DNA of 8,136 nucleotides. Origin: Verrucomicrobiota bacterium. GTDB lineage: Bacteria; Verrucomicrobiota; Verrucomicrobiia; Opitutales; Oceanipulchritudinaceae. A program made the translations under genes and the position numbers. The stretch is taken from the NCBI GenBank assembly GCA_009908535.1, contig JAAAOD010000086.1:1-8136 (forward strand), written 5' to 3'. Under the pieces are notes generated by a model. That model did not search any database. It saw nothing but the letters and a program-made list of their open reading frames with translations, and was not told where the DNA came from. Shown piece by piece: positions 1 to 7,860 of this stretch; position 1 is the stretch's first letter; each line of letters starts with the position of its first letter.

Positions 1-1421
1 CGGCCGAGAATCATGAGGAGCGCCAGAAGCGCTTGCGTGTGGGCGTGGAGGCTGGCGAAATTTCCGCCCGGCCCGATCTCCCCCAAACCGGGGCCGATGT
101 TGAAGACACAGGCGGGGACCGTGGAAAGCAGTCCCCGGAAGCTCATGCCCGGCTCGATCAGCGCCACCAACAGGGTGCCCGCGATCATGACGAGCAGCAG
201 CAGGACAATGTAGACGGCCACGTTCTCCTGTTCCTCGAGGGAAAGGTGGCGACCGTTCAGCTCCACCGGACGCAGAACGCGTGAGCGATAGGATTTTTCA
301 ATGTGGAGGCCGGCCAGGCGGAGGGCAACGAGGAGCCGGATCACTTTGGTCCCGCCGGCGGTCGAGCCCGAGCAGCCGCCGATGAACATCATTACGAGAA
401 GAAGGACCTGCGTCACCGGCAACCACTGGTCAAAGTCGGCGGTGGCGTACCCTGTGGTCGTCATGATCGAAACCACCTGAAAAAGGGCGGTGCGGATCGT
501 CTCCACAAGGGAGGCCGGCGGCGCCCGGTCGTCGAGGAGAAGAAACAGGAAAATCGCCGCGCTGAAGAGGCCGAGGAGGAGAAGGTAGGTCTTCACTTCG
601 CTGGAGGAGCGGACTGCCTGCCAGTCGCGCTGGCAGGCGCGAATGAGGATGAGGAAACTCGTTCCCCCGATGACCATGAAAAGAATGGCCGTCCACTCGA
701 GGGCGGGATTGGCAAAAGCGGCGATGCTGGTCGAACGGGTGCTGAAACCGCCCGTGCTGAGCGTGGTGAACATGTGCACGACGGCATCGAAGGTATCGAG
801 TCCGCAGAGGAGGTAGCTGCCGAAACAGAGCGCGGAAAGAACAAGGTACAGCAGAACCAGCCGTCCCACGCCCTTCTGTACCCGGGGGGTGTTCAGGTCC
901 GCTGCTTCCGCGGAGGATTCCCGCGAAAAGAGCACTTTCGCTCCCGCGCCGACAAAGGAGAGGACCGCGACGAAAAAGACGACCACCCCGAGACCGCCCA
1001 TCCACTGGCTCAAGCCCCGCCAGAAGTGAATGCTGTGGGGAAGGTCTTCCAGATGGCTCAGGACCGAGGCTCCGGTGGTGGTGAGTCCGGAGGCGGATTC
1101 GAAGAACGCCGCGGCGGGCCCCACTTCGGGGAGAATGAGCAGGTAGGGCAGGGCGCCGAGGAGGCTAGCAACAAGCCAGCCGGTGCCGATGGTGGCCATG
1201 GCTTCCTTGCGGAAGAGGCGGTTGTCCCCGCCGCGGCTGAAAAGGTGGCAACCGAAGGAAAGGGTGGCCGCGACAAGGAAACAGAGGGCGAACCCCTGCA
1301 CGGAGAAGTCCGTGCGGTTGCTTCCATCGTACAGGACCGCGACCCCGAGACAGAGGGCGAAGGCCCCGGCCATGGCGCCGAGGATGACGCTCTGGAGACG
1401 AAAGAGGATCAGGTAATTCAC
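1..1421 (-). CDS. trkH: Trk potassium uptake channel subunit TrkH (3' end cut by window edge)
   Basis: Integral inner-membrane protein that carries K+ into the cell, normally gated by TrkA. The reading frame gives 473 residues and is still open at the left edge; E. coli TrkH has about 483, so only a short C-terminal piece should be missing. All four selectivity-filter loops of the TrkH/KtrB family are visible: TTTGAS at residues 114-119, STGGFS at 222-227, TTTGYAT at 321-327 and NIGPGLG at 441-447. The conserved GGCSGSTAGGTK segment (348-359) matches the intramembrane gating loop known from TrkH structures. Hydrophobic stretches lie near residues 10-32, 41-58, 76-97, 142-158, 186-206, 243-260, 279-297, 336-350, 401-421 and 462-473. 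Start: GTG at 1421-1419, giving MNYLILFRLQS, which resembles other TrkH N-termini. An in-frame TAA lies just upstream (1430-1428), so the frame cannot extend; the next ATG (residue 17) falls inside the first membrane segment. No clear ribosome binding site. It follows trkA by 40 bp, probably in the same operon. Confidence 0.95.
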   Translation of the reverse strand, partial: MNYLILFRLQSVILGAMAGAFALCLGVAVLYDGSNRTDFSVQGFALCFLVAATLSFGCHLFSRGGDNRLFRKEAMATIGTGWLVASLLGALPYLLILPEVGPAAAFFESASGLTTTGASVLSHLEDLPHSIHFWRGLSQWMGGLGVVVFFVAVLSFVGAGAKVLFSRESSAEAADLNTPRVQKGVGRLVLLYLVLSALCFGSYLLCGLDTFDAVVHMFTTLSTGGFSTRSTSIAAFANPALEWTAILFMVIGGTSFLILIRACQRDWQAVRSSSEVKTYLLLLGLFSAAIFLFLLLDDRAPPASLVETIRTALFQVVSIMTTTGYATADFDQWLPVTQVLLLVMMFIGGCSGSTAGGTKVIRLLVALRLAGLHIEKSYRSRVLRPVELNGRHLSLEEQENVAVYIVLLLLVMIAGTLLVALIEPGMSFRGLLSTVPACVFNIGPGLGEIGPGGNFASLHAHTQALLALLMILG

Positions 1422-1461
1422 GGGTCGTTACGCGGGCGCAGCGGATCGGGGCAACCGGCCC

Positions 1462-2817
1462 TCAGCGGCCGCGGAGGAGGCGAAGGACATCCCTGATATT
1501 CTCTTCCCGCGTGATGACGACGACGCGGTCGCCGCCGAGGATGCGGTCCTCGGCACCGGGAACCTTCGCATTGAATTTATGGAGAAGGGCGACGACGACC
1601 GCATGCGGCGGCCAGTCGATTTCGCGCAGGGGCCTGCCGGCGCAGGGGGAATGGGAGGCAACCTCGATTTCGAGGATGCGCGCTTCCTGGTTCGGAAAGT
1701 TGAAGAGCTCGATGTAGGGATCTTCGGAAAGGTAACGCAGCACCTCGTTGGCCGTGACAACCCGCGGGGAGACCATCGTTTCAATATCGAGGGCGGAACG
1801 AAGGTTGGTCAGGATTTCCTCGTAATCGTTCTTGTTGATGACGGCCTGCACGTGTTTGGCGCCCAGTTTGGCCGCCTGGATGCTTGTCATGACATTCCGT
1901 TCGTCATCGCTGGTGGAGGCGACGAAGTAATCGGCCCCGCCGATCTGTTCCTCTTCGAGGAGGCGCAGGGAGGTCCCGTCGCCGTTGATGAAGGTGACCT
2001 TGGGAAAGCGTTCGGCGAGGCGGCGGCACTTTTCCTTGTTCCGCTCGATGACCCGCACCTTGAAGCGCGGGTTGTTGAGCAGGCGAAGGAGGGCGACGGC
2101 CGTTTCGCTGCCGCCGAAAACCACCACGCGGAGGTTCTTTGTCGTGGCGAAGGGATCGAGCTTGCCGCGCAGCTTGTAGAGCTCGTCCGGGCGCCCGAAG
2201 ACGGTGAGGATATCGCCCGCTTCCACGACGGTGTCGGCTGCGGGGACATCCTGCACGTCCGCCCGCTGGTAGTAGCCGAACTTGATCTCGGGATGGAGCT
2301 TCAAGTCCTTGAGCGCCTTGCCGCGGATCTTCGCCCGTTCATCGACGCGGATGCGCTGGGCCTCGATCTGCCCGCGGGCGAAATTTTCCACCGCGACGCG
2401 GGCGGGGTTGCGGATCGACTTGGCGAGCTCGACCGCGCACAGGCCCTCGGGATTCAGCATCAGGTCGATCCCGAAGTGAAGCGGGTAATTGACATGGGAG
2501 GTGTCGGTGTAGGTCTGGTCGTGGTTGCGGCTGATGACCATGCGCGCACCGAGAACACGGGCGAGGGAGCAGGCGATGAGATTGATCTCGTCGGTGCGGG
2601 TCAGCGCGATGAAGAAATCGCAACCGTCGCCGATGGCGTTTTTCAGCACCTCCGCGCTGCTGCCGCTGCCCTCGATGACGCGGACATTGTGTTCCTCGTC
2701 GACGCGGTCGGCCCGCTCCGGGTCGCTCTCGATCACCGTGACCTCGTGATGAGCGTCACTGAGGACCTCGCTGAGGTGGCGCCCGACTTCGCCGGCTCCG
2801 ACAATTACGACTTTCAT
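1462..2817 (-). CDS. trkA: Trk system potassium uptake regulator TrkA
   Basis: Peripheral cytoplasmic regulator of the TrkH K+ channel. In the known family it forms a ring under TrkH and controls gating by binding NAD(H) or adenine nucleotides. At 451 residues it is close to E. coli TrkA (458) and shows the double-module plan: RCK_N about 1-120, RCK_C about 145-220, a second RCK_N about 228-350 and a second RCK_C about 370-450. The first Rossmann fold has a clean GAGEVG (7-12), with Glu30 ending the second strand (VIE) and GSG at 50-52. The second fold reads GGSETA (235-240), departing from GxGxxG, but keeps Glu258 (VIE) and NGDGT (278-282). Start: ATG at 2817-2815, directly before the first strand (MKVVIVGAGE), with an AAGGGG ribosome binding site 6 nt upstream. 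It lies 30 bp after gyrA and 40 bp before trkH. A generic RCK-domain protein is less likely, given the two modules and the trkH neighbour. Confidence 0.96.
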   Translation of the reverse strand: MKVVIVGAGEVGRHLSEVLSDAHHEVTVIESDPERADRVDEEHNVRVIEGSGSSAEVLKNAIGDGCDFFIALTRTDEINLIACSLARVLGARMVISRNHDQTYTDTSHVNYPLHFGIDLMLNPEGLCAVELAKSIRNPARVAVENFARGQIEAQRIRVDERAKIRGKALKDLKLHPEIKFGYYQRADVQDVPAADTVVEAGDILTVFGRPDELYKLRGKLDPFATTKNLRVVVFGGSETAVALLRLLNNPRFKVRVIERNKEKCRRLAERFPKVTFINGDGTSLRLLEEEQIGGADYFVASTSDDERNVMTSIQAAKLGAKHVQAVINKNDYEEILTNLRSALDIETMVSPRVVTANEVLRYLSEDPYIELFNFPNQEARILEIEVASHSPCAGRPLREIDWPPHAVVVALLHKFNAKVPGAEDRILGGDRVVVITREENIRDVLRLLRGR

Positions 2818-2823
2818 GCCAGT

Positions 2824-2829
2824 CCCCTT
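2824..2829 (-). promoter_or_regulatory. Ribosome binding site of trkA
   Basis: On the minus strand the gyrA-trkA gap contains AAGGGG, complementary to the 16S rRNA anti-Shine-Dalgarno core, 6 nt before the trkA ATG. It supports the chosen trkA start. It is the only clear Shine-Dalgarno sequence before the four gene starts visible in the window. Confidence 0.7.
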
Positions 2830-2847
2830 GGGAAGGCGGGAGCAGGG

Positions 2848-5274
2848 TCAGGCTTCCTCGCCTTCGATTTCGACGATGCGGTTGATGCCGATGAGCTTGT
2901 CATCCTCACCGAGATTGATCAAGCGCACCCCCTGAGTGGTGCGGCCGATGACGCGGACCTCCTTGACACGCGTGCGCACGGCCTGGCCGTTGTTGGTGAG
3001 CAGCATGATTTCATCCTCTTCGTTGACGCTGAGCGCGCCCGCGACGCCGCTGGTCTTCATCGCAATGATGCCGCTGCCGCCGCGCTTCTGCTGGCGGTAC
3101 TGGTCGAAGGCGGTGCGTTTGCCCTGCCCGTTCTGGCCGGCGATAAGGAGGGTCTCGTTCTCCTTCACAACCTCAATGGTGACGACGTAATCGTCCGGTC
3201 CCTTCAGGGTGATGCCGCGCACCCCGCGGGTGGCGCGGCCCTGGTCGCGGAGATCGGTCTCGTGGAAGCGGATGGACATGCCCTTGCGGGTGATCATGCA
3301 GAGGTCGTCATCCCCGTTGGTCAGTTTGGTCCCGACAAGGCTGTCTCCTTCGTCGATGTTGATCCCGATGATGCCGCCTTTGCGGGCATTCCGGTACTCG
3401 GAAAGATTGGACTTCTTCACAATGCCCTTCCGTGTCGCCATGACGAGGTGGTAGGTTTCGTCGAATTCCTTGATCGGAATCATGGAGGCGATGAATTCGT
3501 CCTTCTGCAGTTGCAGGACGTTCGCTATACTGCGCCCCTTCGAAACGCGGGTGCCTTCGGGGATGTCGAAGACCTTTTCCACATAGACACGGCCCTTGTT
3601 CGTAAAGAAGAGCATGGTGTCGTGCGTGCTCGCGGTGAAGAGGCGTTCGACGAAATCCTCGTCGTGCGCACCGGCGCCGATGACCCCCTTGCCGCCGCGC
3701 TTCTGCGCGCGGAAGCTGCTCACGGGGGTGCGCTTGATAAAGCCCTTGTGCGAGAGAATGACACAGCAACCCTCGTTGACGATGAGGTCCTCCATGCGGA
3801 ATTCCCCCTCGGCGGGGAGCAGTTGGGTGCGGCGCGGGGTGGCGTATTTCTCCTTAAGCTCCGTCAATTCGTCCTTGATGACGGAGAGGAGCCGGGCCTC
3901 GTTCTCGAGGATCTCGCGCAATTCCTCGATCAGCTTGAGGAGCTCGAGGTATTCCGCTTCGATTTTTTCCCTTTCCAGCCCGGTGAGCTGGTACAGGCGC
4001 ATGTCGAGGATGGCGTCGGTCTGCTTCACGGAGAGCGGATACTTCTCCATGAGGCGGACCTTGGCCTCGTCGCGGTTACGGGAGGCGCGGATGATGCGGA
4101 CGAAGTCATCGAGGTTGTCGAGGGCGATCTTCAGGCCCTCGAGAATATGGGCGCGCGCTTCCGCCTTGGCCTTGCGGAATTCGGAACGCCGGCGGATGAC
4201 TTCCCGCCGGTGCTCGAGATAGACTTCGAGCAGCTCCTTGATATTCATCTCCTTCGGCCGCCGGTCGACGAGGGCGAGAAGGATGACGCCGAAGGAGGAT
4301 TCCAGCGGCGTGTGCTTGAAAAGCTTGTTGACGACGACCCGCGGCGCCTCACTCCGTTTCAGCTCGATGACGATGCGGGTGTTTTCGTCGGACTCGTCGC
4401 GCAGGTCGCTGATGCCCTCGATGACCTTGTTGGCGACGAGGTCGGCGATGCGCGTGACGAGGTTTGCCCGGTTCACGTTATAGGGAATTTCCGTGATAAC
4501 GAGCTGTTCCTTGCCCTGCTTGATCTCTTCGGTATGGATGACCCCGCGCATGCGGACGATGCCGCGCCCCGTGGCCATGTACTTGCGGATTCCCTCCATG
4601 CCCATGATGGTGCCGCCGGTAGGGAAATCCGGTCCCTTGATGTGCTCCGCGAGATCCTCAGCCGGCATGGAGGGCCGGTCGATGAGGGCGCAGCAACCGT
4701 CGATCAGCTCGCCGAGGTTGTGCGGGGGAATATTTGTCGTCATCCCCACCGCAATCCCGGTGGAGCCGTTCATGAGCAGGCTGGGGAGGCCGGCCGGCAG
4801 GACGGCGGGTTCGGTGGTGTCCTCCTTGTAGTTGGGGACGAAGTCGACGGTGTTCTCGTCGATCTGGCGGATGAGGTCCTCGGCGGCGTTGGTGAGGCGA
4901 CATTCCGTGTACCGGTAGGCGGCCGGGGGATCCCCGTCGATGGACCCGAAGTTGCCCTGGGGTTCGACAAGGGGCACGCGCATGACCCAGTTCTGCGCCA
5001 TACGGACGAGGGTGTCGTAGACGGAGACGTCCCCGTGCGGGTGATACTTGCCAAGAACCTCCCCTACCACGGCCGCGCATTTGTCAAAGCTGCGGTTGTG
5101 GAACAACCCCTGCCGGTACATGGCGTAGAGGATACGGCGCTGCACCGGCTTGAGGCCGTCCCGGGCATCCGGCAGGGCGCGGCTGATGATGACCGACATC
5201 GAGTAGTCGATGTAGGCCCGTTCCATCACGTCGGTGATGTTGGAATGGAGAAGCTTTTCCTTTTCGGTGTACAT
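2848..5274 (-). CDS. gyrA: DNA gyrase subunit A
   Basis: Breakage-reunion subunit of DNA gyrase: it cuts both strands through a tyrosyl-DNA link, passes a second duplex through, and wraps DNA on its C-terminal domain so that supercoiling is negative. The 808 residues show the winged-helix core with catalytic Tyr122 in RYTECRL (121-127), the same number as in E. coli; the isoleucine for DNA bending lies in the following core/tower region; a coiled coil spans roughly 370-500 (charged, Leu-rich, EIL/ELREIL-type text). A beta-pinwheel domain runs from about 505 to the end. The GyrA box QKRGGKG (524-530, DNA 3685-3705) separates it from topoisomerase IV ParC. The other blades show related turns, including a second box-like QKRGGSG at 729-735 (DNA 3070-3090). 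The quinolone region reads HPHGDVSVYD (78-87), with Val at position 83 where E. coli has Ser. The C-terminus ends in a short acidic EGEEA rather than the roughly 35-residue acidic tail of E. coli (875 aa). Start ATG is 20 bp after gyrB, with no clear ribosome binding site; the MYTEKEKLLHSNI N-terminus supports it. Confidence 0.98.
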   Translation of the reverse strand: MYTEKEKLLHSNITDVMERAYIDYSMSVIISRALPDARDGLKPVQRRILYAMYRQGLFHNRSFDKCAAVVGEVLGKYHPHGDVSVYDTLVRMAQNWVMRVPLVEPQGNFGSIDGDPPAAYRYTECRLTNAAEDLIRQIDENTVDFVPNYKEDTTEPAVLPAGLPSLLMNGSTGIAVGMTTNIPPHNLGELIDGCCALIDRPSMPAEDLAEHIKGPDFPTGGTIMGMEGIRKYMATGRGIVRMRGVIHTEEIKQGKEQLVITEIPYNVNRANLVTRIADLVANKVIEGISDLRDESDENTRIVIELKRSEAPRVVVNKLFKHTPLESSFGVILLALVDRRPKEMNIKELLEVYLEHRREVIRRRSEFRKAKAEARAHILEGLKIALDNLDDFVRIIRASRNRDEAKVRLMEKYPLSVKQTDAILDMRLYQLTGLEREKIEAEYLELLKLIEELREILENEARLLSVIKDELTELKEKYATPRRTQLLPAEGEFRMEDLIVNEGCCVILSHKGFIKRTPVSSFRAQKRGGKGVIGAGAHDEDFVERLFTASTHDTMLFFTNKGRVYVEKVFDIPEGTRVSKGRSIANVLQLQKDEFIASMIPIKEFDETYHLVMATRKGIVKKSNLSEYRNARKGGIIGINIDEGDSLVGTKLTNGDDDLCMITRKGMSIRFHETDLRDQGRATRGVRGITLKGPDDYVVTIEVVKENETLLIAGQNGQGKRTAFDQYRQQKRGGSGIIAMKTSGVAGALSVNEEDEIMLLTNNGQAVRTRVKEVRVIGRTTQGVRLINLGEDDKLIGINRIVEIEGEEA

Positions 5275-5294
5275 GGGTACGCGCGTCGGGGCGA

Positions 5295-7787
5295 TCAGAC
5301 GTCAAGGTTGGTGGCGTTGAGGGCGTTGTCTTCAATGAAGGACCGGCGGGCGGCGACGTCGTCTCCCATCAGCTTGGTGAAGGTCTGTTCAGCTTTGGCG
5401 GCATCATCGATACTGACTTGGAGGAGCCGCCGTTTTTCCGGATCCATGGTCGTCTCGTAGAGCTGCTTCGGGTTCATTTCCCCGAGGCCCTTGTAGCGCT
5501 GGATGTTCAGTCCCCGCTTGCCGAGTTCACGGATGCGCGGAAGCAGTTCGAGAATGGAAAACAGTTCCACGCGCTGTTCCTTCTGCTCGTTGCCGAGGTT
5601 TTCGATGAGGTGGTAGCGGGGTTCCTCGGCAGGGGTCCAGGCCTGCACCTGCAGGCCGAGGCGTTTGTGTTCCCTGAGGATCTTGCTCATTGTGTTGGCC
5701 TCGAAGATCTCGTGGATGCCGATACGCTGGTTGACGGTGCGGCCCTCCTGCTCGACCTGGCGCACGATAATTTCGGCGAAGGCGTCGTCGATCCCCTCGT
5801 CGGCGATAAACTGTGTGCGCTCCTCCTCGTTCTTGAGGAAGCGGAAGGTCTCTTCATTGCCGGTCCGGGTACGGACGAGGTACTTGGGCAGGTTCTCCCC
5901 GTCGTGCTGGTCGAGGAAGGTCTCGAGGGTGCAGCCGTACCGCGTGACCCCGTTGCCGAGCTGCTCGAGGCGGGCGAGGGATTCGACGATCTGGTCGACC
6001 TTCGCGGCCGGGAACTGGTGCTCGTCCCGGAGGCGGAGCAGGGTGACGTCCTCGGAGCCGAGTTCAAGAAGGAGCCGGTTCAACTGCTCGTCATTGTCGA
6101 TGTACTGTTCGCGACGCTTGCGCTTGATCTTGTACAGCGGCGGCTGCGCGATGTAAACATAGCCGTGCTCGATGAGGCCGCGCATCTGGCGGTAAAGGAA
6201 GGTGAGGAGCAGGGTGGCGATATGGGCGCCGTCGACATCGGCGTCACACATGATGATGATGCGATGGTAGCGGGCTTTCGCCGCATCGAAGGCGCCATCC
6301 CCTTCGTGGTCGCCGATGCCGGTGCCCATGGCGGTGATAATAGTGCGGATTTCGGCGTTGTTGAGGACTTTGTCGATACGGGCCTTCTCCACGTTGATGA
6401 GCTTGCCACGGATGGGCAGAATGGCCTGGTAGCGGCGGTCGCGGCCCTGTTTGGCGGAGCCGCCGGCGGAATCGCCCTCGACGATGAAGATCTCGCAGAC
6501 CTCGGGATCCTTTTCCGAACAGTCGGCAAGTTTGCCCGGAAGCCCGCCCGCGGACATGGCGCTCTTGCGCACGGTTTCGCGGGCCTTGCGGGCGGCGTCG
6601 CGGGCGCGGGCGGCATTGAGGGCCTTGTCGATGATACGCTTGGCAAGGGCCGGGGTGGTTTCAAAAGCGTAGCGGAGTTTTTCGCCGACAATCTTCTGCA
6701 CAATGCCGTCGACTTCCCCGTTGGAGAGTTTCGTCTTCGTCTGCCCTTCGAAACGCGGCTCCGGTACCTTGACGGAGATCACCGCGGTCAGGCCCTCGCG
6801 GACATCGTCCCCGGAGATGGCCGGGTCTTTGTCCTTCACGAGGTTGTTCTGCTTTGCGTAGGTATTGATGACGCGGGTCAGCGCCGTACGGAAGCCGCTG
6901 AGGTGGGTACCCCCCTCGATGTTGTGGATGGAATTGGCATAGGCGTAGATCTGGTCGTTGTAGCTGTCGCTGTATTGCAGGGCGATATCGACAACGATGT
7001 TGGCCTTGTCCTCCGCGTCCTCACTTGCCGGGGCTTCCCCGGAGAAGGAGATGGGCTTCTCGTGCACAACACTTTTCCCGTGATTGAGGAAGGCGACGTA
7101 TTCGGCGATGCCTTCCTTGAAGAGGAACGATTCCTTCCGTCCGCTGCGCTGGTCCTCCAGCTCGATGCTGATACCGGGATTGAGAAAGGCCAGTTCCCGC
7201 AGGCGCTTGGCGAGAAGGTCGTACTTGAATTCGCGGGTAGTGAGGAAGATCTCCGGGTCGGGGAGCCAGCTGATCTTGGTGCCGGTTTTTCTCGTCTTTC
7301 CGACGATGTTCATCTTCTGCGTGGTCTTGCCGCGCGCAAATCCCATGTGATGGACCTGTCCTTCGCGACTGACTTCGACCTCGAACCATTCCGAGACGGC
7401 GTTGACGCACTTGGCCCCCACGCCGTGGAGGCCGCCGGAGACCTGGTAGGCGCCCTTGCCGAACTTGCCCCCCGCGTGCAGGTTGGTCATGACCAGTTCG
7501 AGCGCGGGCATCTTGTGCTTGGGGTGGATGTCGACCGGAATGCCCCGCCCGTCGTCCTCCACGGAGATGGATCCCTCGCTATGAAGCGTCACTTTGATGA
7601 CGGAACAATGGCCGGCGAGGGCCTCGTCGATGGAGTTGTCAACGATCTCGAAAACGCAGTGATGCAGCCCCCGTTCGTTGGTGTCACCGATGTACATGTC
7701 GGGCCGCTTGCGGACACCGTCCAGCCCTTCCAGTTTTTCGATTTTTGACGCGTCGTAAATCTCGGGCGAATGCGTTTCCTTAGCCAT
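5295..7787 (-). CDS. gyrB: DNA gyrase subunit B
   Basis: ATPase and metal-binding subunit of DNA gyrase; it dimerises on ATP binding to capture DNA and supplies the TOPRIM metal site for cleavage. In 830 residues (E. coli 804) the order is: GHKL ATPase with catalytic Glu47 and Asn51 (FEIVDNSIDEA), DDGRGIP (78-84) and GGLHGVGA (118-125); transducer domain with QTKTKL (349-354), whose Lys351 should contact ATP; TOPRIM with EGDSAGGSA (437-445) and DADVDGAH (515-522), giving the acidic triad Glu437, Asp515, Asp517; and the C-terminal QRYKGLGEMNP (763-773). Between PPLYKIK (549-555) and the YKGLGE motif sit about 200 residues, so the long insert typical of Gram-negative-type GyrB is present, though its sequence looks little like that of E. 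coli. Arg141 aligns with the coumarin-contact Arg136 of E. coli, and Asp439 and Arg460 with the GyrB quinolone positions 426 and 447. ParE is less likely because of the length, the insert and the adjacent gyrA. The ATG start yields MAKETHSPEIYDASKIEKLE; only a weak AAGA precedes it. Confidence 0.98.
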   Translation of the reverse strand: MAKETHSPEIYDASKIEKLEGLDGVRKRPDMYIGDTNERGLHHCVFEIVDNSIDEALAGHCSVIKVTLHSEGSISVEDDGRGIPVDIHPKHKMPALELVMTNLHAGGKFGKGAYQVSGGLHGVGAKCVNAVSEWFEVEVSREGQVHHMGFARGKTTQKMNIVGKTRKTGTKISWLPDPEIFLTTREFKYDLLAKRLRELAFLNPGISIELEDQRSGRKESFLFKEGIAEYVAFLNHGKSVVHEKPISFSGEAPASEDAEDKANIVVDIALQYSDSYNDQIYAYANSIHNIEGGTHLSGFRTALTRVINTYAKQNNLVKDKDPAISGDDVREGLTAVISVKVPEPRFEGQTKTKLSNGEVDGIVQKIVGEKLRYAFETTPALAKRIIDKALNAARARDAARKARETVRKSAMSAGGLPGKLADCSEKDPEVCEIFIVEGDSAGGSAKQGRDRRYQAILPIRGKLINVEKARIDKVLNNAEIRTIITAMGTGIGDHEGDGAFDAAKARYHRIIIMCDADVDGAHIATLLLTFLYRQMRGLIEHGYVYIAQPPLYKIKRKRREQYIDNDEQLNRLLLELGSEDVTLLRLRDEHQFPAAKVDQIVESLARLEQLGNGVTRYGCTLETFLDQHDGENLPKYLVRTRTGNEETFRFLKNEEERTQFIADEGIDDAFAEIIVRQVEQEGRTVNQRIGIHEIFEANTMSKILREHKRLGLQVQAWTPAEEPRYHLIENLGNEQKEQRVELFSILELLPRIRELGKRGLNIQRYKGLGEMNPKQLYETTMDPEKRRLLQVSIDDAAKAEQTFTKLMGDDVAARRSFIEDNALNATNLDV

Positions 7788-7814
7788 TCTTGATCAGTGA
7801 TTTGGAAATAATAA

Positions 7815-7847
7815 GGCCCGGTTCTGAACGAGGACCGGAACCGGGCC
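7815..7847 (-). terminator. GC-rich hairpin with short T-rich tail, between trpG and gyrB
   Basis: The arms 7815-7824 (GGCCCGGTTC) and 7838-7847 (GAACCGGGCC) are perfect inverted repeats, giving a 10-bp stem (7 or 8 G:C pairs) with a 13-nt loop. Read on the minus strand, the stem is followed at once by TTATTATTT. This resembles an intrinsic terminator for the upstream amidotransferase gene, whose stop codon is 96 nt before the stem. The T run is interrupted by A, so termination could be partial. The stem ends only 27 nt before the gyrB ATG, so it could instead be a structured leader or attenuator of gyrB. The fold is visible in the sequence; the role is inferred. Confidence 0.55.
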
Positions 7848-7860
7848 CGCGAAAACGAAA

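Noticed and set aside
1422..1461. Possible terminator between trkA and trkH
   Set aside because: The 40-bp gap has GC-rich partial complementarity only, and no T run follows on the minus strand; continued transcription into trkH is more likely.
303..1496. A 397-codon plus-strand open frame antisense to trkH
   Set aside because: The translation is extremely rich in Gly, Glu, Lys and His with no domain. The opposite strand encodes a membrane protein with all four K+ filter loops; hydrophobic codons read backwards give this charged composition.
1579..5460. A 1293-codon open frame on the plus strand, antisense to most of trkA, all of gyrA and the end of gyrB
   Set aside because: It lies opposite three unmistakable genes, crosses their boundaries, and its translation is a low-complexity Asp/Val/Ala/Gly/His-rich sequence with no recognisable domain. 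Long antisense frames are expected in GC-rich coding DNA.
5418..7748. A 776-codon plus-strand open frame antisense to gyrB
   Set aside because: Same reasoning: it mirrors the gyrB codons, has no family motif, and is compositionally a shadow of the GC-rich gene.
2848..7787. The pair could be topoisomerase IV (parE-parC) rather than gyrase
   Set aside because: The GyrA box QKRGGKG, the full six-blade C-terminal domain and the GyrB length with the TOPRIM insert fit gyrase.
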